NCBI GenBank assembly: GCA_025351355.1
Contig: JANXWC010000192.1
Coordinates: 1 to 64,000 of the forward strand
Origin: Hyphomicrobiaceae bacterium
GTDB taxonomy: Bacteria > Pseudomonadota > Alphaproteobacteria > Rhizobiales > Hyphomicrobiaceae
Direction of reading: 5' to 3'
Length of the DNA: 64,000 bases
The notes beneath the pieces were generated by a model. That model did not search any database. It saw only the letters and a program-made list of their open reading frames with translations, and was not told the DNA's origin. The position numbers and the translations under genes were made by a program. Shown here piece by piece: positions 18,562 to 27,136 of this stretch (position 1 is its first letter; every line of letters begins with the position of its first letter).

Positions 18562-19374
18562 ATGAGCACCGACGTGCATCTCAATCCGTTGTCGCTCTAC
18601 CAACGCAGTTTGCAGTCTGTCCTGATGCGAGTACGGCCCGCACCGCTGGCGATTGTCCTGAACAAAATTCTTGGCACCGGACGCACTGTCGTTGCCGCTC
18701 CGTCCGGAAAATTCTGGATCGACCCGGCGTCGCTGTTAGGGATGGCGCGAAGCTAGCGGGGCGAACACGAGCGCGCCATGCGTGAAACGATCGAACGTTG
18801 GCTGCCGTCGGGCGGGGTTTTCGTCGATCTCGGCGCGAACGAAGGTTACTTCAGCGTGCTTGGCGCACTGCGATGCGGGGCCAATGGCCGCGTACTGGCC
18901 ATAGAACCGCAGCAGCGACTGTTGCCCGTCATTACCCGGAACGCGGAATTGAACGGAGTCGGCTGGGTCGAGATCCTCAATGTAGCCGTTGCCGACGTTC
19001 AGGGATCGGCGGCTGTGCACCTTACTGCCGATACCAGCAGCGGGGGTAGCGGACTACACGTGAACACAAGGTATCGGCTGCCGACGCAAAGCATTGAAAC
19101 GCGCACCTTGTGCCAAGTGCTGGATGATGCTGGCTTGGCACGCGTTGACCTCATGAAAGTTGACATCGAGGGCTTCGAGTACGAGGCCTTGCTCGGATCT
19201 ACTGAGGTCTTCGCAACCCACCGCGTGCGCGCGCTGGCGCTTGAGCTTCATCCGGAGTTGTTGGCGAAGCGAGGTGAGGCCGCCAGCGACATCACGGCAA
19301 TGCTGGCGACATCGGGCTATACAGCGAGCGCTGGAAACGGCAACGCTGTCTGGCTCGCCCCTGGGGTCAGCTGA
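18562..19374 (+). pseudogene. FkbM-type methyltransferase interrupted by amber codon
   Basis: One reading frame covers a 270-codon FkbM methyltransferase but is broken by TAG at 18754-18756. Before the stop come 64 codons ending in KFWIDPASLLG, the usual N-terminal strand of the family. After it the same frame continues RGEHERAMRETIERWLPSGGVFVDLGANEGYFSVL, with the SAM-binding glycine motif, and later VDLMKVDIEGFEYEALLG. The spacing across the stop matches intact family members, so a single base change looks responsible. An ATG at 18778 could restart translation of the methyltransferase core (198 residues). FkbM enzymes O-methylate sugars or natural products. It lies 15 bases after the Asn-synthetase-like gene. 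Confidence 0.75.
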
Positions 19375-19745
19375 AATTCGTGGCGATTGTTTATAACCCC
19401 GTCAAAATTTGCCCTGGGCGAAACGTCGGCTCCGCCTCCGGCGACGTTACCCCTTACAATCGCGTAATATGTATTATGGAAACTTATGTTATGTCAATGC
19501 TTTTTTACAACGCATTGTGCTGATGATGTTTTTTGGCTGACAAGCAAATTCTGCTATCGGCGAATATTCCTCTTCGGCGGGCCGCAGTTGACGAACCGCT
19601 GAAATGTTTCCTCCCGTTAAAGTCGCTGTGGATGGCGGTTGTCGGGTGCCTGGATGAAAAATTGCGTGCATCTCGGAAATGGGGTTCAATGCTTTCTGGA
19701 TTGCCGTCGCGCCATCCATCGACTGGGCCGTTCACGGAGACACAA
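19375..19745. other. Intergenic region upstream of dppA
   Basis: These 371 bases contain an imperfect inverted repeat AACGTCG / CGACGTT at 19422-19448, followed by a distinctly AT-rich stretch near 19465-19515. That stretch is the likeliest site for the dppA promoter and possibly the edge of the accessory patch. The dppA frame is open back to 19533, but the residues before 19746 are not signal-peptide-like. No other gene is supported. Confidence 0.4.
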
Positions 19746-21341
19746 ATGCATTCGAAGGCGAGGCGCCTATTCGCTGCGGGATTTGCGGTATTTTGTATCG
19801 GTACCCTGCCAGCTGCAGCTAAAACATTGGTTTATTGCTCGGAAGGTTCACCCGAGAACTTCACGCCAGCGGTCAACACCACTGGCACGAGCTTCGACGG
19901 CGCGCGGCCCGTTTACAACCAGCTTGTAGAATTTGAGCGTGGTTCGGCAAAAGTTGTCCCGGGTCTGGCGGAGAGTTGGGAGATCACCGAGGGTGGTACC
20001 GTCATCACCTTCAAACTTCGCAAAGCCGTGAAGTTTCATTCCTCAGCAACCTTTAAGCCGACGCGTGATTTCAACGCCGACGATGTACTTTGGACTTTTA
20101 ACCGGCAATGGAAACCCGATCATCCCTTCGCCAAAGTCTCAGGCGGCAAATACGATTACTTCAGCGACATGAAAATGGGCACGCTGATGAAGTCGCTCGA
20201 TAAGGTCGATGACTACACTGTCAAGCTGACGCTGAGCGAACCGAACGCCCCGATGATGGCCAATCTGGCCATGGACTTCGCCTCCATCCACTCCGCTGAA
20301 TATGCCGACAGCCTGGTCAAGGCTGGCAAACTCGAATTGATGGATCAGCAGCCGATCGGCACCGGCCCCTTCGCTTTCGTCACTTATCAAAAAGATGCTG
20401 TTATCCGCTTCAAGAAAAATCCGGACTTCTGGGGTGAAAAAGCTCTTGTCGACGATCTCGTCTATGCGATCACGCCGGATCCCACCGCCCGCTACTCAAA
20501 GCTAAAGGCCGGCGAATGCCACTTCATGATCGCACCACGGCCAGCCGATCTGCCTGAGATGCAGAATGACCCGTCGCTGAAAGTGATCAATCAGGCTGGC
20601 CTCAACATTGCCTATTGGGCCTTCAACGTCTCCAAACCACCGTTCGATAACAAGGCCGTTCGTCAGGCTTTGAACATGTCCATCGACAAAGCCACGATCA
20701 TTCGCGACGTCTATCTCGGTGCCGGCCAGGCGGCAAAGAACCTCATTCCGCCGATCCTGTGGTCCTACAATGACGCTGTGAAGGATTACGCTTACGATCC
20801 CGAGAAAGCCAAGACCATGCTGAAGGAAGCGGGCGTGACGGCACCGCTCGAAATTGACCTCTGGTACATGCCCGTTCAGCGTCCTTACAATCCGAACGCC
20901 AAGCGCATCGCCGAAATGATGCAGTCTGATCTCGCCAAGGTTGGCGTCAATGCCAAGCTCGTGACCTACGAATGGGGTGAATACCGCAAGCGCGCCCAGC
21001 AGGGCGAACATATGACGGCCCAACTCGGCTGGACCGGCGACAACGGCGACCCCGACAATTTCTTCTTCCTGCGCGGTTGCACGGGCGCGCGCGCCGGAGG
21101 CCAAAACATCACCAAGTGGTGCAACCAGGAATACGATGACCTGCTGGCCAAGGCAGCCAAGTTGTCCGACACCGGCGAGCGCACAAAGATCTACATGCGC
21201 ATGCAGGAGATCGAACACGAGGAAGCGCCCGATCTCAAGATCGCGCATTCCGTCGTCTACGAGACCATGCGCAAGGAAGTCGAAGGCTACAAACAGGGAC
21301 CGTTCGGCGGCCATAAGTTCAACGGCGTTGACATCAAATAG
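19746..21341 (+). CDS. dppA: Peptide ABC transporter substrate-binding protein
   Basis: This is the periplasmic solute receptor of the following dppBCDF genes. The 531-residue length is standard for the family 5 peptide-binding proteins. A signal peptide (MHSKARRLFAAGFAVF, cleavage near PAAA) is followed by TLVYCSEGSPENFTPAVNTTGTSFDGARPVYNQLVEFE, typical of DppA. GTGPFAFVTYQKD and the C-terminal DLKIAHSVVYE also fit. Binding of dipeptides is inferred; haem or other oligopeptides are known alternative ligands. ATG 19746 was chosen for the signal peptide and the GGAG upstream. A perfect 13-bp hairpin separates it from dppB. Confidence 0.92.
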   Translation: MHSKARRLFAAGFAVFCIGTLPAAAKTLVYCSEGSPENFTPAVNTTGTSFDGARPVYNQLVEFERGSAKVVPGLAESWEITEGGTVITFKLRKAVKFHSSATFKPTRDFNADDVLWTFNRQWKPDHPFAKVSGGKYDYFSDMKMGTLMKSLDKVDDYTVKLTLSEPNAPMMANLAMDFASIHSAEYADSLVKAGKLELMDQQPIGTGPFAFVTYQKDAVIRFKKNPDFWGEKALVDDLVYAITPDPTARYSKLKAGECHFMIAPRPADLPEMQNDPSLKVINQAGLNIAYWAFNVSKPPFDNKAVRQALNMSIDKATIIRDVYLGAGQAAKNLIPPILWSYNDAVKDYAYDPEKAKTMLKEAGVTAPLEIDLWYMPVQRPYNPNAKRIAEMMQSDLAKVGVNAKLVTYEWGEYRKRAQQGEHMTAQLGWTGDNGDPDNFFFLRGCTGARAGGQNITKWCNQEYDDLLAKAAKLSDTGERTKIYMRMQEIEHEEAPDLKIAHSVVYETMRKEVEGYKQGPFGGHKFNGVDIK

Positions 21342-21359
21342 CGCGCAGTTGTGTTAAAG

Positions 21360-21400
21360 CCGACGTGGCGGATCGGATACCTTCCGCTCCGCCACGTCGG
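21360..21400 (+). repeat. Perfect 13-bp inverted repeat between dppA and dppB
   Basis: CCGACGTGGCGGA (21360-21372) is exactly complementary to TCCGCCACGTCGG (21388-21400), with a 15-base loop. It begins 18 bases after the dppA stop and has no T-run. In peptide and sugar ABC operons such stem-loops after the binding-protein gene stabilise that part of the mRNA or cause partial termination, so the receptor is made in excess over the permease. That role is inferred here. Confidence 0.8.
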
Positions 21401-21438
21401 TAACGCGTTCGTACGTCCGTTCCGGCCCCCGAGATCTG

Positions 21439-22452
21439 ATGGTCCTTTATTTCCTCAAGCGTGCGGCACTGACGATCCCGACGTTCTTCGCGTTGATGTT
21501 TCTCACATTTGCGGCCATCCGACTCGTACCCGGTGACCCCGTGGAAGTTCGTGTCGGGGAGCGTGGCATTTCACCGGAGCGGCTGGCGCAATTCCGCCAT
21601 GAGCTAGGGCTCGACCAACCGGTCTGGAAGCAGTTTTTCGACTACGTCTGGGCGTTGTTGCACGGTGATTTCGGCACGTCGGTCGTCACCAACGAGAAAG
21701 TGCTGACCGAGTTCTTCACGCTGTTTCCGGCGACTGTCGAGTTGTCGCTTTCCGCAATTTTGTTCGCGGTGATGATTGGCGTGCCCGCCGGCGCCATCGC
21801 GGCGGTGAAGCGCGGCAGCTGGTACGATCAAACCCTGATGAGCATCTCGGTGGTCGGGTTCTCGATGCCCATTTTCTGGTGGGGCCTGTTGTTGATTATG
21901 CTGGTCGCCGAACGGTTGCATCTGACGCCTGTGTCGGGGCGCATCGATCTGATCAAATTTTACTTCGAGCCTGTCACCGGTTTCATGTTGATCGACTCGG
22001 TGTTATCCGGTCAGAAGGGCGCGCTCCTCGACGCGCTTCATCACCTGGTTTTGCCGGTCATTGTGCTGGGAACAGTGCCGCTGGCGACGATTGCGCGCAT
22101 GACCCGCTCGTCAATGCTGGAAGTACTCGGCGAGGACTATGTGCGCACGGCACGCGCCAAGGGCCTGTCGCCGTTTCGGGTGATCGGCCTGCATGCCCTC
22201 CGCAACGCATTGATCCCAGTCGTGACAGTGATCGGTCTGTCGGTCGGCAGTTCCATGGCCGGCGCGGTGTTGACCGAAACGATCTTCTCTTGGCCCGGCG
22301 TCGGCAAATGGTTGATCGAGGCCATCGGGCGACGTGACTACCCCGCGCTGCAAGGCGGCGTCATGCTGATTTCGGCGATCGTGATCAGCGTCAATTTACT
22401 GGTCGACGTCATCTATGGCGTCATCAATCCCAGGATCCGCCATGGCCGATAG
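21439..22452 (+). CDS. dppB: Dipeptide ABC transporter permease DppB
   Basis: The inner-membrane permease has 337 residues with six predicted helices. It starts FLKRAALTIPTFFALMFLTFAAIRLVPGDP, the typical DppB/OppB N-terminus. The cytoplasmic EAA loop that contacts the ATPases reads DYVRTARAKGLSPFRVIGLHALRNALIPVVTVIG. It is followed by dppC with an 11-base overlap, indicating coupling. Confidence 0.94.
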   Translation: MVLYFLKRAALTIPTFFALMFLTFAAIRLVPGDPVEVRVGERGISPERLAQFRHELGLDQPVWKQFFDYVWALLHGDFGTSVVTNEKVLTEFFTLFPATVELSLSAILFAVMIGVPAGAIAAVKRGSWYDQTLMSISVVGFSMPIFWWGLLLIMLVAERLHLTPVSGRIDLIKFYFEPVTGFMLIDSVLSGQKGALLDALHHLVLPVIVLGTVPLATIARMTRSSMLEVLGEDYVRTARAKGLSPFRVIGLHALRNALIPVVTVIGLSVGSSMAGAVLTETIFSWPGVGKWLIEAIGRRDYPALQGGVMLISAIVISVNLLVDVIYGVINPRIRHGR

Positions 22453-23353
22453 TTACACCGTTGCGGCAGCCGATCGACCCGTCATCGCCGCGCCAGCTCC
22501 GTTTCGCGCATTCTGGCTCTCGTTCAAGGAAAACAAGGGCGCTGTTGCCGGTATGGCCATCCTCGCAATCATCGCTCTGATGGCGCTGGGCGCCGATATC
22601 ATCGCGCCGCACTCCCCACTCGAACAATTCCGCGATGCCGTGCGTCAACCACCCTTCTGGGTGACAGGCGGCAACTGGCGTTTCCCGCTCGGCACCGACG
22701 GGCTGGGCCGCGATACCCTCTCGCGCCTCATCTACGGAGCTCGGGTCTCGCTGTTCATTGGCATCTCGGTAATGGGGGTATCCTTTGTCCTGGGCGTAGT
22801 CCTTGGATTATTGGCGGCATTTTCCAGGCCGTGGGTCGATGTGCTGATTACGCGGGCCATGGACCTGTTGATGGCCGTGCCCGGGCTGGTGCTGGCGATC
22901 CTGATCGTCGCCGTGCTCGGACCCAGCCTGGCCAACACGATTATCGCCGTCACCATCGTTTTCTTGCCGCGTTATGTGCGCCTGGTGCGCGCTTCTGCGA
23001 TGGCTGAACTGAGCAAAGAGTATGTCACGGCTGCACGCGTGATCGGGGTCAGCCAGTTCCGGCTGATGTTTGCAACGGTGCTGCCGAATTGTCTGGCGCC
23101 GCTCATCGTGCAGAGTGCGCTCGGCGTGTCCGAAGCGATCCTGGAGGCGGCGGCGCTCGGCTTTCTCGGTCTCGGCGCACAACCACCCGTTTCCGAATGG
23201 GGAACGATGCTGGCCGACGCCCGCGAGTTTATCAGATCCGACCCATGGATTCTCACTTTACCTGGCCTCGCCATCCTCGTCACCGTCGTCTCGATCAACC
23301 TCATGGGTGACGGGCTGCGTGACGCGCTCGATCCGAAGATGCAGAGGTCATAA
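22442..23353 (+). CDS. dppC: Dipeptide ABC transporter permease DppC
   Basis: The second permease subunit has 303 residues. An N-terminal cytoplasmic segment leads to FWLSFKENKGAVAGMAIL, the OppC N-terminal motif. LGTDGLGRDTLSRLIYGARVSL is the DppC/OppC signature. The EAA loop is KEYVTAARVIGVSQFRLMFATVLPNCLAPLIV. The ATG at 22442 lies inside the end of dppB; a longer frame from 22415 would overlap dppB more and is not favoured. Confidence 0.94.
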   Translation: MADSYTVAAADRPVIAAPAPFRAFWLSFKENKGAVAGMAILAIIALMALGADIIAPHSPLEQFRDAVRQPPFWVTGGNWRFPLGTDGLGRDTLSRLIYGARVSLFIGISVMGVSFVLGVVLGLLAAFSRPWVDVLITRAMDLLMAVPGLVLAILIVAVLGPSLANTIIAVTIVFLPRYVRLVRASAMAELSKEYVTAARVIGVSQFRLMFATVLPNCLAPLIVQSALGVSEAILEAAALGFLGLGAQPPVSEWGTMLADAREFIRSDPWILTLPGLAILVTVVSINLMGDGLRDALDPKMQRS

Positions 23354-23355
23354 CC

Positions 23356-24345
23356 ATGGCGCTGCTCGACATCCGCAATCTATCGGTCTCGTTCGCCACG
23401 CGCTCGGGCGCCTTCCGCGCCGTCGACAGTGTCGACGTCGTCGTCGACAGCAACGAAGTGCTCGGCATCGTGGGCGAATCGGGATCGGGTAAATCAGTGG
23501 CCATGCTGGCTGTCATGGGGTTGTTGCCGTGGACCGCAACGGTAACAGCCGACGCCATGACTTTTGATGGCCGTGATTTGCGTACACTTGGCACACGTGA
23601 GCGTCGCCGCATCATCGGGCGCGACATTGCGATGATCTTTCAGGAGCCGATGTCATCGCTCAACCCGTGCTTCACAGTCGGGTTTCAAATCGGCGAGACG
23701 CTCAAGACACATCTTCACATGGACAAACCAGCGCGGCGCGCGCGCACGCTGGAATTGCTGGAACAGGTTGGCATTACCGATCCCGAAAGGCGCCTTTCTG
23801 CCTTCCCGCACCAGCTCTCCGGCGGCATGTCACAGCGCATCATGATCGCCATGGCAATCGCCTGCCGACCTAAGCTGCTCATCGCCGACGAACCGTCAAC
23901 GGCTCTCGACGTCACGATCCAGGCGCAGATCCTTGACCTGCTGGTGGCACTGCGGCGGGACACCGGCATGGCATTGGTTCTGATCACACACGACATGGGG
24001 GTTATCGCGGAAACCGCCGAACAGGTCGTGGTGCAATACGCCGGTCGCCAGGTGGAGCAAAGCCCAACCCGTGAACTCTTCCGCGATCCCCACCACCCCT
24101 ATACTTTTGGCCTTCTCGCAGCGTTACCGGAGCGGGCAACGGGTCGTCGCCTGCCAGCCATAGCCGGTGTCGTGCCCGGTCAGTTCGATAAGCTGCCCGG
24201 ATGCACTTTTGCCCCACGATGCCCGCACGCTTCGGATCTTTGTCACTCACAGGTGCCTCCGCGGGCACCGGCGAGGCTCGGCAAGGCCTTGTGCTGGACG
24301 CCGCTCGTCAACGGTGTCCCTCAACATAGCGCGGTCGCGTCATGA
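23356..24345 (+). CDS. dppD: Dipeptide ABC transporter ATP-binding protein DppD
   Basis: The 329-residue ATPase shows Walker A GESGSGKS, Q-loop FQEPMSSLNPC, signature LSGGMSQR, Walker B LLIADEPST and the H-loop ITHDMGV. The C-terminal oligopeptide-transporter extension carries the conserved Cys pattern (PGCTFAPRCPHASDLC) that binds an Fe-S cluster in some DppD proteins. It starts two bases after the dppC stop. Its own stop overlaps the dppF ATG by four bases. Confidence 0.95.
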   Translation: MALLDIRNLSVSFATRSGAFRAVDSVDVVVDSNEVLGIVGESGSGKSVAMLAVMGLLPWTATVTADAMTFDGRDLRTLGTRERRRIIGRDIAMIFQEPMSSLNPCFTVGFQIGETLKTHLHMDKPARRARTLELLEQVGITDPERRLSAFPHQLSGGMSQRIMIAMAIACRPKLLIADEPSTALDVTIQAQILDLLVALRRDTGMALVLITHDMGVIAETAEQVVVQYAGRQVEQSPTRELFRDPHHPYTFGLLAALPERATGRRLPAIAGVVPGQFDKLPGCTFAPRCPHASDLCHSQVPPRAPARLGKALCWTPLVNGVPQHSAVAS

Positions 24346-25298
24346 CGGTCGTTCTCGAAGCGCGGCACCTGACACGCACGTATGCCGTATCGAACCGTCT
24401 TTTCGCAGCGCCGGTGACCGTCAAGGCGCTGGTGGATGTCTCGTTTACGCTTGAGGCGGGCAAGACTCTGGCGGTGATCGGCGAATCCGGTTCTGGCAAG
24501 TCGACACTGGCGCGCTTGGTCACGCTCATCGAGGAACCGACTGCGGGCGCGCTGATCATCGATGGCAAAGACCTCGGCGCCGTCGGTTCAGACACTCGCG
24601 CGGGGTTGCGCCGGCAGATCCAAATCGTGTTTCAGAACCCTTACGGTTCGCTCAATCCGCGCCAACGGGTCGGTGATGCGCTTGAGGAGCCGTTGCTTGT
24701 CAACACTAGGCTCAGTGCTGCCGATCGAACACACGCCGCGCGTGCCATGATGGCCAAAGTCGGCCTGCGACCGGAGTTTTACAACCGCTACCCGCACATG
24801 TTTTCAGGCGGGCAGCGCCAGCGGATCGCCATCGCCCGCGCGCTCATGCTGCAGCCGAAAATTCTCGTCCTCGACGAACCTGTTTCGGCCTTGGACGTAT
24901 CCATCAGGGCCCAGGTGCTCAACCTACTTGCCGAGTTGCAGGAGGAATTCCAGCTCGCCTATCTCTTCATCAGCCACGATTTGTCGGTGGTCCGGCATAT
25001 TGCCGATCAAGTCATGGTCATCTACCTCGGTCACGCCGTCGAGATAGGCGATCGCCATGCCATCTACGCATCGCCTCAGCATCCCTATACACGAGCTTTG
25101 CTGGCAGCCACGCCGGTTGCCGATCCGGACGCCAAGAAAGAGCGGATCGTGCTTGCTGGCGAGCTACCGTCGCCTTTCAATCCGCCGACGGGCTGCCCCT
25201 TCCATCCCCGCTGTCCCGTGGCGGTCGAGCGTTGCCGATCTGAGGCTCCCGGTTTGGAGACCAAGCACGGACGCGCGGTGTCGTGTTGGCAAGTCTGA
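24342..25298 (+). CDS. dppF: Dipeptide ABC transporter ATP-binding protein DppF
   Basis: The 318-residue second ATPase shows Walker A GESGSGKST, Q-loop FQNPYGSLNPRQ, signature FSGGQRQRI, Walker B ILVLDEPVSALD and H-loop ISHDLS. The C-terminal extension again carries the Cys motif (TGCPFHPRCPVAVERC). With DppD it forms the ATPase pair of the importer. It is the last gene of the operon. Confidence 0.95.
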   Translation: MTVVLEARHLTRTYAVSNRLFAAPVTVKALVDVSFTLEAGKTLAVIGESGSGKSTLARLVTLIEEPTAGALIIDGKDLGAVGSDTRAGLRRQIQIVFQNPYGSLNPRQRVGDALEEPLLVNTRLSAADRTHAARAMMAKVGLRPEFYNRYPHMFSGGQRQRIAIARALMLQPKILVLDEPVSALDVSIRAQVLNLLAELQEEFQLAYLFISHDLSVVRHIADQVMVIYLGHAVEIGDRHAIYASPQHPYTRALLAATPVADPDAKKERIVLAGELPSPFNPPTGCPFHPRCPVAVERCRSEAPGLETKHGRAVSCWQV

Positions 25299-25622
25299 GC
25301 GCAGAATTGTCGGGGTCGCTGAGATTGATGTCATTCTGGCCGAAAAAAGCGACAGCAGCTCAGCGCTGAAAAAATAATCATTTTGCTCGGCTTTTGGGCA
25401 GCAGAAAAGAAACGAACTCCATTTTTAAGCTGCGCGATCCATTAAAGACATTGCAATGCGTGAGGTATTCGTTTCGTGATCCGTTGCTGTTTATCTACGG
25501 CGAACGTGAAGCGACGGTGCCAGGGCCGGTCGCCGATTGTGCCGTGAAAAGCGCGTTCCGATTGAGAACCTCGCGCAGAGCGTGAGCGCGTCGATAAAAT
25601 CGGGCATAAAGCGAGGCAGACA
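25299..25622. other. Intergenic region upstream of narK-type gene
   Basis: These 324 bases are moderately AT-rich and contain a 10-base palindrome TCAGCGCTGA near 25358. No T-run or clear terminator follows dppF. No gene of known type is supported; a 63-codon open frame at 25394 was not called. This segment should contain the nitrate transporter promoter, but no sigma-54 element (TGGCAC-N5-TTGC) was seen. Confidence 0.4.
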
Positions 25623-27104
25623 TTGCAGGACAACAGGCCTCACTGGCTCAATCTCTTCTCCTCGGAACCGAGGATAAAGACGCTCCATCTGACTTGGATC
25701 GCCTTTTTCGTGAGTTTTATTGTTTGGTTTAATCATGCACCTTTGATAGCGGCGATGCGTACATCGTTGCGGCTAACTGATCAGGAGGTTGCAGCCTTAC
25801 TGATTCTGAACGTCGCGCTGACGATCCCGGCGCGCATCGTGATCGGCATGTTGGTAGACAAGTTTGGTCCGCGCCTTATGTTCTCGCTGCTGCTGGCAGT
25901 TTCAGGCGCGCTCTGCTTTCCATTCGCCCTGGCGAACGACTTTGCCACCCTAGCGCTCTCGCGCTTTCTCCTCGCGATCGTCGGCGCTGGTTTCGTTGTC
26001 GGCATCAGAATGATCGGCGAATGGTTTCCAGCTAAGGAAACCGGTCTCGCACAAGGTATTTACGCGGGCTTCGGGAACTTTGGTTCAGCGGCTGCGGCAG
26101 TCAGTTTGCCGACGATCGCGCTGCTTGTTGGCGGCGACGAAGGCTGGCGATGGGCGGTGGGCGCCACGGGCGTCATCGCGATAATCTACGCGGTTATTTT
26201 TTTTATTTCGGCGCGCGACACGCCTAAGGGCTCAACCTATTTCAGCCCCAAGAAGATGGGCGCCATGGAAGTCTCTACGCGCCGCGATTTCTTTCTCTAT
26301 GTCGCGCTGCAGATACCGCTCGTGCTGTCCATGGCTCTGCTTGCCTGGAAAGTGGGACCCGCCAATCTCAAGCTGCTCTCACCGTTGATGACGAATGTGA
26401 TCTACGCCGGGTTGGTAGGCTTGTTTGCCTATCAAGTTGCCGATGCCGTCAGAATCAATCGTCCAATGCTGGCGGGCAATCCTGTGCCGGCATTGCAGCA
26501 ATATAAGTTTCGTCAGGTCGCTATTCTAAGCCTGTCGTATTTTGTGACTTTCGGCTCGGAGCTCGCTGTTGTTTCCGTGTTGCCGCTGTTGTTCAAGGAT
26601 ACTTTCGGGTTGTCGCTGGCCTTCGCCGGATTTGTCGGCGCTAGTTTCGGGGCCACGACGTTCTTTGCACGGCCCGCCGGAGGTGGCCTGAGTGATCGAT
26701 TTGGGCGCCGGAAACTGATGCTGGTCTGTATGTTGGGAACCGCCGCGGGTTATCTGGCAATGAGTTATATCAACGTGAATACGGGCGTCGTTTTCGGTGT
26801 CCTTGTCACGCTCGCGTGCTCGCTGTTCGTCAATGCGGGCAACGGCGCCGTGTATGCCATGCTGCCATTGATCAAGCGTCGACTAACCGGCCAGATTGCA
26901 GGGATTGTCGGAGCCTTCGGCAACGTCGGCGGCGTATTGTTTCTGACACTCTTTTCGTTCGTGACCCCACAGGCATTTTTCCTGACTGCGGCCGCAACCG
27001 CGTTTGCCGGTTGGGCACTTATTTATTGGTTCGTGGAGGAGCCGAAGGGTCAAATAGCTGAAGAAATGCCCGATGGCTCTGTCACCATGATCGATGTATC
27101 CTGA
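25623..27104 (+). CDS. narK: NarK-type nitrate/nitrite transporter (MFS)
   Basis: The 493-residue protein has about 12 membrane helices and the nitrate/nitrite porter signatures. These are FVSFIVWFNHAPL in helix 1, the RIVIGMLVDKFGPRLMF loop, the nitrate signature-like GIYAGFGNFGSAAAAV in helix 5, and a second one, NAGNGAVYAMLPLI and GIVGAFGNVGG, in the C-half. It imports nitrate or exchanges nitrate and nitrite. The likely start is TTG with GAGG seven bases upstream; the next in-frame ATG would remove helix 1. It is followed after 32 bases by a phosphatase-kinase fusion, a pairing I recall from assimilatory nitrate loci. No nitrate reductase gene is in the window. Confidence 0.9.
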   Translation: MQDNRPHWLNLFSSEPRIKTLHLTWIAFFVSFIVWFNHAPLIAAMRTSLRLTDQEVAALLILNVALTIPARIVIGMLVDKFGPRLMFSLLLAVSGALCFPFALANDFATLALSRFLLAIVGAGFVVGIRMIGEWFPAKETGLAQGIYAGFGNFGSAAAAVSLPTIALLVGGDEGWRWAVGATGVIAIIYAVIFFISARDTPKGSTYFSPKKMGAMEVSTRRDFFLYVALQIPLVLSMALLAWKVGPANLKLLSPLMTNVIYAGLVGLFAYQVADAVRINRPMLAGNPVPALQQYKFRQVAILSLSYFVTFGSELAVVSVLPLLFKDTFGLSLAFAGFVGASFGATTFFARPAGGGLSDRFGRRKLMLVCMLGTAAGYLAMSYINVNTGVVFGVLVTLACSLFVNAGNGAVYAMLPLIKRRLTGQIAGIVGAFGNVGGVLFLTLFSFVTPQAFFLTAAATAFAGWALIYWFVEEPKGQIAEEMPDGSVTMIDVS

Positions 27105-27136
27105 GCCGATCGCCAGCTACGACCGGCTCGCCAGCA

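Noticed and set aside
25299-25622. Sigma-54 promoter before the nitrate transporter, as expected for an Ntr-controlled gene
   Set aside because: No TGGCAC-N5-TTGC element could be found by eye in this interval.
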